The translations under genes were made by a program, and so were the position numbers. The notes beneath the pieces were generated by a model. That model was given only the letters and a program-made list of their open reading frames with translations, had not been told where the DNA came from and did not search any database. This document shows, piece after piece, positions 22,735-34,640 of a DNA stretch of 64,000 nt. Numbering within the stretch: position 1 is the first letter of the stretch; each line of letters begins with the position of its first letter. The stretch comes from Diadophis punctatus similis (Eukaryota > Chordata > Lepidosauria > Squamata > Dipsadidae), in assembly GCA_023053685.1 (NCBI GenBank), contig JALIGW010000033.1, positions 181,001 through 245,000 of the forward strand, written 5' to 3'.

Positions 22735-23631
22735 CTAGAGGTCAGTGACCATCCCATCGTGGTTATCAGGGACATTAAGCTCATTCTTGTATAGTTCTTC
22801 TGTGTAATTTTGCCACCTCTTCTTAATTTCTTCTGCCTCTGTTAGGTCCCTGCCATTTTGGTCCTTTATCGTGCCCATTTTTGCATGAAACGTTCCCTTC
22901 ATATCTCCAATTTTCTTGAAGAGATCTCTGGTTCTCCCTATTCTATTGTTTTCTTCTATTTCTTTGCACTGTTCATTTAAGAAGGCAGCTATTCTCTGGA
23001 ATTCTGCATTCAATTGGGTGTATCTTTCTCTTTCTCCCTTGCCTTTTCCGTCCCTTCTTTCCTCAGCTATTTGCAAAGCTTCCTCAGACAGCCATTTTGC
23101 TTTCTTGCATTTCTTTTTCTTTGGGATGGTTTTAGTTGCTACCTCTTGTACAATGTTAAAAGCCTCCATCCATAGTTCTTCAGGCACTCTGTCTATCAGC
23201 TCTAATTCCTTAAATCTATTTGTCACCTCTACTGTATATTCATCAGGGATATGATTTAGTTCATACCTGAGTGGCCTAGTGCCTTTCCCTACTTTGTTCA
23301 ATTTAAGCCTAATTTTTGCAACAAGAAGCTCATGATCTGAGCCACAGTTGGCTCCTGGTCTTGTTTTTACTGACTGTATAGAGCTTCTCCATCTTTGGCT
23401 GCAGAGCACATAGTCAATCTGATTTCTGTGTTGACCGTCTGGTGATGTCCATGTGTAGAGTCGTCTCTTGGGTTGTTGGAAAAGAGTGTTTGCTATGACC
23501 ATCGTATTCTCTTGACAAAATTCTATCAGCCTGTGCCCTGCTTCATTTTGTACTCCAAGGCCAAACTTGCCTGTTATTCCAGTTATCTTTTGGCTTCCTA
23601 CTTTAGCAACCCCCCATGATGATAAGGACAT
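22735..23631 (-). pseudogene. BovB APE-type endonuclease domain and linker
   Basis: Encodes the second half of the endonuclease that nicks target DNA for target-primed reverse transcription. Visible motifs are FGLGVQNEAGHRLIEFCQEN, then LYTWTSPDGQHRNQIDYVL (substrate loop and conserved D) and GSDHELLV (the SDH catalytic triplet). A lysine-rich linker IPKKKKCKKAKWLSEEALQ follows. The upstream half (IPVVQVYAPTTEAEEDEIDQ) lies at about 23750-23690 in another frame. The junction falls where GDWNAKVG should be, so that active-site motif is destroyed. A single stop ends this frame before the RT. Confidence 0.92.
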
Positions 23632-24409
23632 CCTTTTTTGGTGTTAATTCTATAAGGTGCTATAGGGCTTCATAGAACTGGTCAATTTCATCCTCTTCAG
23701 CTTCAGTGGTTGGGGCATAGACTTGGACTACTGGGATATTGAATGGTTTGCCTTGGATTCGAACTGGGATCATTCTGTCATTTTGGGGATTATATCCCAG
23801 TATTGCTTTTCCTACTCTTTTATTGACTATGAAGGCTACTCCATTTCTTCTGAGGGATTCTTGCCCGCAGTAGTATACCTGATGGTCATCTGAATTAAAT
23901 TCACCCTTTCCTGTCCATTTTAGTTTGCTGATTCCTAAGATGTCGATGTTCAGTCATTGTCTCGTTTGACCACGTCCAGCTTGCCTTGATTCATGGATCT
24001 TACATTTCAGGTTCCTATGGAGTATAGATCTTTACAGCATCGGACTTTCCTTTCACCACCAGATACATCCACAGCTGAACGTCCTTTCGACTTTGGCCCA
24101 GTCGCTTCACTCTTTCTGGTGCTACTAGTACTAGCCCTCTGCTCTTCCCCAGTAGCATATTGAACACCTTCCGACCTGAGGGGCTCATATTCCAGCATCA
24201 TATCTTTTTGCCTTTTGGTACTGTCCATGGGGTTTTCATGGCAAAGATACTGGAGTGGGTTGTCATTTCCTTCTCCAGTGGATCACGTTTTGTCAGAGCT
24301 CTCTGCTATGACCTGTCTGTCTTGGGTGGCCCTGCATGGCATAGCTCATAGCTTCATTGAGCTACGCAAGCCCCTTCGCCACAACAAGGCAGTAATCCAA
24401 AAAGACATT

Positions 24410-25978
24410 AGAGACTTTTAAATGGAGAGAAAGGAAACAGCAGCAGAGTTAGATTCAGAAAACTGAGCAGAGGACTAAAGAATGACAGGTGCACCTTAAT
24501 TTAACCTTCATCTCCCTTTGCCCCTGAACCACAAAGCAGAACTCCTGACTGCTTATTAGGGCAATATGAAAATAGCAACTTTTAAGATTACATTTGCAAG
24601 ATTACAGGACTGGTTTTGTTGTCTTCACTGCACTCTTCTTAATGCTTCTAATGTAAACTCTAAAATACAGCCCTTCTTTGCTATTCAGTGGTGAAGTGGA
24701 CTTCTTTTTCTGCCTCTATCTGTCTTCCTCATACACATTCATAACATTCAAATTTATAATGTAATCTTACTTGCCGTTCCATATTTATGAGAGCTTTTGA
24801 TGGGTGTTTCTTTATGTGATAATATCAGGCAGAATGCTAACCCATTGCCTCAAACCACTGTAAAGTCGTTTTCTTACATAATTGACATCGGCATATTCTT
24901 TCATTATACAAGATTTAGCACGCATCTGCTTCACCATTGCACAGCAATAGATGACTTTTTCCAGTGCTTCCTATTATCAATTCAAATTACCCCCATTTCC
25001 CGAAGCTACTGTATGGATTTTACAGTTGACAGTAAGGGAAAAACACAGGAGCATAATAACTCTCTTAAATTATTCAGGCCTAGTTAAACCCAGTTTGGTC
25101 TCGACTAGAAAGTAGATGCAGGAGGGGAAAGAGAAGGAGAGAGAAAGAGCAAGAGGCGGGGAATGAGAGGAGAAAGAGCTTAGCCATTCATTGGTTATAA
25201 AACCCAGCCATCTCCAGGAGTGAATTATGAAATGTGCCACCTGCAAAAGAGGCTGGAGGTCTTTAATCAAAGTGAAAACTCTGTCATACTACAACATATT
25301 CCTTTCAGTTAAGGTAATTGGGTTCAGCAAGAGGCTAAGAGGAAAAGTTTGTGATGACACAGCGTCTATCATCTTCTACCTTTTGGATGTCCCTGCCCTT
25401 TGCAGTACCCTCCTCTTCTTCCCATGAAGCCGCCTATCATCCCCTGTTGTTTTTGCCCACAGTGGTATAAAGATGGAAGGTCATCATTCATTCCACAGCC
25501 AATCTGCCTGTACATCTCCTGGCCTCAGATACTATTGGCAGGGACATTTGGAAATAGATGTTTGTGCAACTGCACCGTGAAACATGGAATAAATCGTCCG
25601 TCATAGCATAGATATGTGCCACAGAGACCCAAGAATGTTTTGATATCATTCTTTGAAAAGCAAATATCTGTTTTTATTGATGCAGGGGAAAACATAAAAA
25701 GATGAAGGCAGAATGTGATAAAGGAGACCCTGTCCAAACCAGTGCCCTCCATCTTGCCCAGATGTTTTAAACAACAATTCCATTTACCTCAGCCAGCAGT
25801 TATGGTTATGGGGGAAGATTGAACTAAAGTCTAAAGGATGTGAAGTGAGAAGGGAAAGAGAATTGGAGATGTTCTAGCTTCCTATGTCCCATATTTAATG
25901 TTACTTCGCTTTCCCAAATGCCATCTCTTCCTCAGAGAGGCAGGTTGTCTCTTCCCCAAAGTGCGTATTGTCCTAAGC
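24410..25978. other. Unique intergenic DNA
   Basis: No recognised element. A purine-rich patch lies at 25120-25180. The stretch 25175-25345 is less AT-rich and could be constrained, but the signal is weak. Confidence 0.45.
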
Positions 25979-26094
25979 CAGAGGTCTTCAAACTTGGTAA
26001 CTTTAAGACTTGTGGACTTCAACTCCCAGAATTCTCCAACCAGCTGGGAATTGAAGTCCACAAGTCTTAAAGTTGCCAAGTTTGGGGACCCCTG
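25979..26094. mobile_element. hAT-like palindromic MITE
   Basis: Same family as 19256-19361, with arms CAGAGGTCTTCAAACTTGG and CCAAGTTTGGGGACCCCTG and a short unpaired centre CTCCAACCAGC. Perfect 8-bp duplication TCCTAAGC at 25971-25978 and 26095-26102. This copy fixes the family as hAT-type by duplication length. Confidence 0.96.
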
Positions 26095-26674
26095 TCCTAA
26101 GCATTTGATTGCTCTATTGTTTTTGCTTTCTTTGTCATTGAAACAGCCCTTCAATTTTTCAAAGACTAGCATCATTTCCAAAAAGTTCAGTTACTGAGGG
26201 AATCTGCTCCATCACAAAGTAATGAGGACCAAAATTAAATACTGATTTATGTTTTTTTTAGGAAATTAAGAACAGATCCTCACCTTTTGCTTGCCAACAG
26301 CAGTACGGGCCACTTACTGCTTTCTATGCAAGAATGGATGATTGTCATCTTCCGCCAATTCTCAGCCCACTACACTTGTATTTTCCAGTAGGGATTCAAA
26401 ACTGAGGTTTTCTGACCTGAGCCATTTTAACCTTTCAGAGCAGATGGTCTCCAGCATTTTGTTGCACTTTAGTACTGGCCCAGCTCTGACTGGCTGCAAT
26501 GCCTGCACACCTTTTCTCTTCCAGAATCTGTTTTTGCTGTGGGCAGCCATATCACCCTGGACTTCTGGGCTTCTCTGCTGATTGGTTGGAAGTTGCTGGG
26601 TTGTTTGTTTTTAATCTCTCTCTCTAATAATCTGTTTCTGTAACCCTAGGTGCTCATGTTTCATTCATCCCCAG
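26095..26674. other. Unique intergenic DNA
   Basis: No recognised feature. Confidence 0.5.
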
Positions 26675-27206
26675 CAGTGGTGGATTCATCCCCAGCAGTG
26701 GTGCGATCCACTCTATAGCACCGGTAGCGGCCCTGTGGTGACATCACAGTACCGGTGCGGTCGGTTCCGGAGCCTGGGCACCGCCATTTTTTTAAAAAAT
26801 GTTTTACATTTTTTTAAAAAATTTTCTTTTGCGCATGCTCAGAAGCTGAGCTTCCGGCACTGCGCATGCGCTGCCTTCCTACCCCACAGTGAGTCCAAGC
26901 AGGAGAGGATGGCTGAGGGAGCGCGTGAGATGCTGAATGAACGGGCGGCAGGAGCTATCTCCATTCCCCTCCCTTCAGCAGTCCGAGAAGCCACGAACGC
27001 CAGTGATGATCCTAGGCATTTTCGCACATTTGAGGCTTCTTGAGCTGCTGAGGGGAGGGGGGAGGGGCGGCAGGACCTATCTCAGTTCCCCTCCCTTCAG
27101 CAGTCTGAGAAGCCACGCCCACCCGGTCACATGGCCAGCAAGCCACACCCACAAAATAAGCCACACACACAGAGTGGTAGTAAAAAAAATTAGGAACCCG
27201 CCCCTG
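26675..27206. mobile_element. Long non-autonomous hAT (CAGTGGTGG..CCGCCCCTG)
   Basis: Ends CAGTGGTGGATTC and GAACCCGCCCCTG. Perfect 8-bp duplication ATCCCCAG at 26667-26674 and 27207-27214. The first 21 bp are duplicated: ATCCCCAG occurs a third time at 26688-26695, right before a second CAGTGGTG start. The interior has CACCGCCATTTTTTT, an NRF1-like TGCGCATGCGCT at 26861-26872, and two diverged copies of TTCCCCTCCCTTCAGCAGTC near 26960 and 27088. No transposase. Confidence 0.92.
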
Positions 27207-28964
27207 ATCCCCAGTTTTAATTTCTGTCCAGCCTGGATGAAGCAAGGTCCTCTTGCTTTCCTACCTGCTGCCTGCCATACTGCCAAGTTTCTCTTCCATT
27301 CTATTCCCTTTCCTTCTCCTTCCCTTCCCTTCCCTTCCCCTCCCCATTACTTTGTTTTCTATGAAGCTGAGTTTATCATTCCTCCTTGCTACAAAATTTC
27401 AGTGGACCTACAAAAGACATAAGAACACCCTTTCCCCATTGTTTTGAATATTGTAATAACAGTAATTTATTAAACTTGTATATTGCAGTAGTAAAAAGTG
27501 TGCATTGCTATCAAAGGCATCAGCCAGTAAGTCTTGCCTTTCCTGAATGGAGGTGAAGAGCAAAAACCAAGGGAATGACCAATAATGACTTTTGGTGGTT
27601 GTGGTCTAGAGACAGAGTACCAAATTGAATCTGTTACTAATCCCCTGTAATCCAGATAGGAATTTCTGAAGTTGGTTTTGGAAATACCTAGGAGCAGCAT
27701 AGGACACAAATGGTTTAGGAATTGCACTAAATTTTAAAATTGAAACACCCACAAAGATTACCAAATACAGCTGAAAATGGCATTTTAGGCTATCAAATCT
27801 AATTGGTTGCTCAGTGCAGAAGTTTGAATTAAAACATTCCTGAGGGTGTTAGAATGCATCTAACAAAGGTGACATGAATTTTCAAAATCAGCATAGCGTT
27901 TTACGTTAATTATTTTGCTAAATTTTATTTTATTGATTTTATTTTTAAATAAATTTTATTAATTTTCAAATCTTTTCTTTAAAATGACAATTTCAAAAAT
28001 TCTTTAAGCAGTTCTACATTGTTACGAAGTTTGACTTTTGTTAGAGTATTGATACATTACACTAAATCTTATTTCATTTATCATAATTACAAATACATTT
28101 GTATTTACATATTTACATATTGCAATACTATTTTAGCTATCTCTTTTCTTTTTTCTAAATTTTAAACAATAGGGTGTTCTCAAATAATTTTTAGATGAAT
28201 ATAAGGAACTGGTCATATATCTATATATTATTTTCAACTAAACAATAAGGTAAAAACTGGTTTTTAAAACACTGTTGATTAGGTTGTTCTATTCATCCAA
28301 CAATGATAATTGTTTTAATATTGGCATCCTGATTTACTTGAACATGTTTAGATCTTATTTTGAGGAAATATTTTCATGAGCTGTTGATTTTGCATATAAT
28401 TGCTATCCATATAAAATATCCTTTTGTACATAATATGAAACAGAATAATTTGTTATGTGGTTTTATGTCAGGATGGAAAAATCAATCAACCTTTCTAGTA
28501 TTTATAAATCAGTGTAATTATTTAACATACTAATTACAAATTTCAAGTACTAATTTTACTAAATTACTCCAGTTTAATTGGACTGATCCTTTGCAAAGAA
28601 TTTCACTGCTGACATAAATAATCTGAGTCTATATCCTGATTTAGATAATGCATTTCAAGATTATCATTGAATGGACTATTATATGCTTTATGTAGTAAAG
28701 AGAATTTGTTGTGTCAGTTTCAGATTTAGGCTGATGCAGGTATTCTACAAATCTGTGAGGAAGGAGCTTTGAAAATCCATTTCAATCTTTTTTTTTCCTG
28801 TCAAATTGCAACTGAGTTCACTTGAATGCAGTTTCAATGGCTCAGGTACTGGAAATCCTGTGCAGTTAAGGATCCCAAAAAACATGAATTGCCAAATTTG
28901 CATATTGACAATGTCCTTGTAGGTTTTTCTATTACCAATTAGAGTTCATGGGTAATAAGAGAAG
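27207..28964. other. Unique AT-rich intergenic DNA
   Basis: CT-rich patch near 27295-27345; very AT-rich from about 27890 to 28700. No gene or recognisable element. Confidence 0.5.
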
Positions 28965-29031
28965 AGGTGATGGTGAACCTATGGCACGCGTGCCAGAGTT
29001 GGCACGCAAAGCCCTCTCTGTGGGCACGCAC

Positions 29032-29302
29032 CAGAGGTGGGTTCCTACCTGTTCTAACCGGTTCTTTAGAACCGTTAGTAAACCGGTGGTGATGTCATGG
29101 AGCCGGTTCTGTCGGTGCCGGTCCGTGGATGCTGCCATCTTGTTTTTGGCTTTTGCGCATGCGCAGAAGTTAATTTTTGCTTCTGCGCATGTGCAGAAGC
29201 TGAGTTTTTGGCACTCCACATGTGCCCGTGTGCAATGCGCGTGCAGCCACGCAGGGTGGGAGGAAGTGAACCGGCAGCGAGGTAAGTTAGAACCCACCCC
29301 TG
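29032..29302. mobile_element. Non-autonomous hAT nested in another hAT
   Basis: CAGAGGTGGGTTCC..GAACCCACCCCTG. Flanks GCACGCAC and GCACGCAT agree at 7 of 8. The interior has CCGGTTCTTTAGAACCG, itself a palindrome, plus GATGTCATGGAGCCGG and a perfect NRF1-type palindrome TGCGCATGCGCA at 29154-29165. Near-identical in layout to 30539-30818. Confidence 0.93.
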
Positions 29303-29485
29303 GCACGCATGCTGTCGCCAGCTGCTCCAGCTGGTCTTCATGCATGCAGGAGTGCTGGAAACCTGAAGACCAGCTGGCCGGTGCACATGGTCACCGGCCA
29401 GCTGGTCTTCGGGTTTCTAGCGGTCTGGCGCATGTGTGTTCCGGTTTGGGCACTCGGTGCCAAAAAGGTTAACAGATTTTTTTTG

Positions 29486-29645
29486 TTAACAGATTAACAG
29501 ATTCGGAAGGGACCTTGCAGGTCATCTAGTCCAACCCCCTGCCCAAGCAGGAGACATTTACATCTGCCTCTACCTAGAATCGAACTCACAACCTCCTGAT
29601 TGTGAGGCAAGAGCTCTACCTCTAGGCCACAGAAGTCATCCTCTG
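29486..29645 (-). mobile_element. tRNA-derived SINE with CR1-type tail
   Basis: On the minus strand: a tRNA-like head TGGCCTAGAGGTAGAGCTCT (A box) and GTTGTGAGTTCGATTCTAG (B box), then the tail GGTTGGACTAGATGACCTGC and AAGGTCCCTTCC..TCTGTTAATCTGTT. The tail matches the 3' end of the CR1 element at about 59955-59990. It looks like a SINE that borrows CR1 machinery, as described for several reptile SINEs. Inserted in the hAT at 28965-29659. It is not a working tRNA gene: the head lacks a complete cloverleaf. Confidence 0.82.
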
Positions 29646-29850
29646 GTTCGCCATCACTGTCTTAGAATGTTGCTCTGGCAGCTCTTGAGGTAAATATATC
29701 TCTTCTCTTGATCCCCTCAAGAAATTTGGCTTCCTTTCTAAGGAAAAAGATCATGACAGTAAAGACTGGATTTAAAAAACAAAAGGAGCTTTGAGGAGAC
29801 CGGGACGAGGTGGAGGAAGTCTTACCAAGTGTCTCCATTAGGAATTTATT

Positions 29851-30062
29851 TATTTTATTTATTTATTTTGGAATTCTTATATGCCGCCCAACTCCCTAAG
29901 GACTCAGGGCAGCGTACAACAGTGAGAAAATACAAGAATAACCAAAATCTAAAAAGTTAATTAAAAGCAAATATAAAAATTAAAACATAATATAGAAAAT
30001 CATCACCAACCATTCAACATCATACATACTTGGGGGGTGAGCTCGAGTGAGTTAAGCTCTTG
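29851..30062 (-). mobile_element. L2-clade LINE, 3' UTR fragment
   Basis: ATTT-type tail, then TTCTTATATGCCGCCCAACTC and GACTCAGGGCAGCGTACAAC, ending at the start of coding sequence (GGGGTGAGCTCGAGTGAGTT). Same layout as 33979-34640. Confidence 0.88.
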
Positions 30063-30538
30063 CCATAGAGGTACCAAAGATGTGCCTTTTATACAAGAAA
30101 GCATTATTCTTACGAATTCAGTTATTAGGTCAACAAGTGTTCATGAAAAGACTCTTGCCTTTACTGAACTTAAGCTGAACTTAAGCTGAACTTAACCTGC
30201 CTCCCCTGTCCCAGCAGAATGACAATTTTAGAACAATTTACCCATACAGGGATGCATTTCCAAATGATTTAAAAATTCTCAGCAATGTCCATGCTGGCCG
30301 GGAATTCTGGAAATTAAGGAAGCTGTTCTAGAACAAAAGTATATTAGTTATATTTCAAACATCTTGGTCAATTTAAGCTCTTCAATAACATACATAATGA
30401 ATTTTTAGTATTTGAAATGATCCATGAGGAGGATTACTATGGTCTGGTCTGTGTAACTGCTTGCTCCAGTGCAATTATGGGCCACTAACCATTCCTTAAG
30501 GAAAGGAACACATCACTTTGTCCTCTATCCACTCCTAG
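30063..30538. other. Unique intergenic DNA
   Basis: Contains a 12-bp direct repeat AAGCTGAACTTA near 30170-30195. Otherwise nothing recognised. Confidence 0.5.
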
Positions 30539-30818
30539 CAGAGGTGGGTTCCTACCGGTTCTAACCGGTTCTTTAGAACCGTTAGTAAACCGGTGGTGAT
30601 GTCATGAAGCCAGTTCTGTTGGTGCCGGTCCGTGGACGTCGCCATCTTGTTTTTTGCTTCTGCGCATGCGCAGAAGCTAATTTTTGCTTCTGTGCATGTG
30701 CAGAAGCTGAATTTTCGGCACTGCGCATGCACGCGGCTACACGGCACGCAGTCCACACATAGCCACGCAGCGTGGGAAGAAGCGAACCATCGGCGAGGTA
30801 AGTTAGAACCCACCCCTG
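30539..30818. mobile_element. Non-autonomous hAT (CAGAGGTGGGTTCC family)
   Basis: Flanks ACTCCTAG and ACTCCCAG agree at 7 of 8. Ends CAGAGGTGGGTTCC and GAACCCACCCCTG. A 22-bp perfect palindrome at 30656-30677 is centred on TGCGCATGCGCA. Very close to the copy at 29032-29302, so the two are probably of similar age. Confidence 0.93.
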
Positions 30819-30850
30819 ACTCCCAGTGTACCTTGAAAGCAATCTCATCT

Positions 30851-31006
30851 GACTTTTTTTATTTATTGTTTGTCAGACATGTACAAGATAACAAGTATAG
30901 GTATGAACATAAACATGAACAAAGGAAGTAGATACAGATAAATGGGGACATTAAGACAGGGACGGTAGGCATGCTGGTGCACTTATGCACGTTCCCTTTA
31001 CAGATT
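30851..31006 (-). mobile_element. CR1/L2-group LINE, 3' UTR fragment
   Basis: Same 3' UTR as the LINE at 6699-7418 (GACGGTAGGCATGCTGGTGC, GTGCACTTATGCACG), with a short ATTT-like tail on the left. Strongly 5' truncated, non-coding. Confidence 0.85.
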
Positions 31007-31327
31007 TTTGCTACTACATGTCAAAAGTAATGTTTTCCCAGTTCTCCTGGCACAGAAGCTGTTGTCTGTTTGGTTGCTGCATTTCCCTTTCATTGTAGAC
31101 AAAAGGCTGTTTTAATTGCTACTGGACTCTGTGGCATAAGTGCCCTTTCTCCCATCACCAATTGCTGTTTTTCTTGACCATTTTGTTCTGGGTTACTAGG
31201 ATGTTTTTATTCCTCTGGACAATGTCCAACCACTGGATCCTTTTGGTTAACAAGATCACTAGTGAAAAAATGAAGGGCTGAGCTTTGTTTTCATTTGTTT
31301 TTGAAAATTCCTTGGTAAAATGAAAGT
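31007..31327. other. Unique intergenic DNA
   Basis: No recognised feature. Confidence 0.5.
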
Positions 31328-31341
31328 CCTTCCTTCCTTCC

Positions 31342-31436
<95 letters not shown>

Positions 31437-31437
31437 C
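31328..31437. repeat. (CCTT)n(CTTT)n microsatellite
   Basis: Short CCTT block followed by about 24 units of CTTT. A pure polypyrimidine strand. Confidence 0.97.
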
Positions 31438-32085
31438 CTTTAACCCAACTGACAGATAAAACTGTATCTCCTTGACTCCCCGCTTCCTTTTTTTATCATT
31501 GCATCAAGGGAGGTACCAAAGGGGAAGGTGTCAAGTATAAGTATCATTGCAGAGGGTCTCATACAAAAAGTCCATCGGTAGAGATTACATGTCATTAAAG
31601 ATGTCCCCAGAGCAAAGAAAGTGATGGATCCTTGCTTTCTCAACCCAGAAGGAAGAGTAAAGAAGCAAGGTATCTATCAGCAAAGGGACTATGATAAGCA
31701 TACTCAAGACACAACATCAGACATCCCTGTACTAAAGTAAAGAATGTAAAATCCAGTGAAGGATTTCTTAAGCCTACGCATAGGAATCAGACAGCTTAAT
31801 GTTCCGATGTAGGAAAAACCCTATTTCTGAAAAGAAAGTTGTTGTCGAAGAATATTTAAAAAGCACAGATCTACATTGCCTGACTATTTTACCTTTTTCC
31901 AAACCCTTCAGTCTTGGAACAGTGGGTCCAGATGGCAGGCTTCAAGTGCTACTAATAAAAATGGGATTCCTTCCCCCCCCCCAAAAAAAATACTTTCTTA
32001 TAAAATAAAAGAAAAGGAAAACAACAGGGAAGTCGCAAAAGAAACATTTCATGAAAAAACAAAGATAACTGTGTGTGAAAAGTTT
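31438..32085. other. Unique intergenic DNA
   Basis: Nothing recognised. A C-run followed by an A-run lies at about 31971-31989. Confidence 0.5.
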
Positions 32086-32336
32086 TGTCTGGAATTACTT
32101 CATATTTGGAATATAGGATTGGTTTCACTTTATCTGATCACCTTTTGTGACCTTCTGACAAGCAAAGTCAAGAGGGAAGTCAGATTCACTTAACAACCAT
32201 GTTACGGTCTTAACAATTCACTTAACATCCGTAACAAGAAAGGTCACAAAATAGGGCAAAACTCACTTAACAATTGTTTCCCTTTACAACAGAAATTTTA
32301 GGCTCAATTGTAGTCGTAAGTCAAGGGCTACCTATA
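32086..32336 (-). mobile_element. MITE of the CAGGTAGTCC family, inverted and truncated
   Basis: The right end GTAGTCGTAAGTCAAGGGCTACCT is the family terminus inverted relative to 18014. Inside are CTTAACAACCATGTTACGG and GTCACAAAATAGGGC. The left end is decayed. Confidence 0.75.

Positions 32337-34640
<2,304 letters not shown>

Larger units (their letters stand above)
21005..24401 (-). mobile_element. BovB LINE (RTE clade), nearly full length
   Basis: Target duplication AAGACATT is present at 20997-21004 and 24402-24409. The 3' end (left) has the diagnostic BovB phrase TGTCCGACCCATTGCGACCC and an (AAC)n-like tail. The 5' end (right) holds the BovB leader, including GGCGAAGGGGCTTGC. After removal of a 200-bp hAT insertion the element is about 3.2 kb, the usual BovB length. 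The order endonuclease, reverse transcriptase, C-terminal domain is preserved. Damage: loss of the endonuclease GDWN motif by a small deletion near 23630, stops at about 22733 and 22181, a frameshift near 21900, and the hAT. BovB is known for horizontal transfer between squamates and ruminants. Confidence 0.97.
28965..29659. mobile_element. Outer hAT element carrying two nested insertions
   Basis: Left end GGTGATGGTGAACCTATGGC and right end GGTTCGCCATCACTG match the inverted ends of the element at 5355-5795. The interior contains a palindromic block, GACCAGCTGGCCGG..CCGGCCAGCTGGTC, at about 29364-29410. It is interrupted by a second hAT (29032-29302) and by a SINE (29486-29645). Its own target duplication is not clear. 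Confidence 0.82.

Noticed and set aside
22916..23254. 112-codon plus-strand frame
   Set aside because: Antisense to the BovB endonuclease and linker region.
26735..27422. Frames of up to 161 codons
   Set aside because: Mostly inside a non-autonomous hAT and a CT-rich patch; no recognised domain.
28948..29472. 174-codon frame within nested hATs
   Set aside because: Composite of two GC-rich non-coding elements; no domain.
29590..29640. Possible tRNA gene
   Set aside because: A and B boxes are present but the cloverleaf is incomplete and a CR1-type tail follows, so it is a SINE head.
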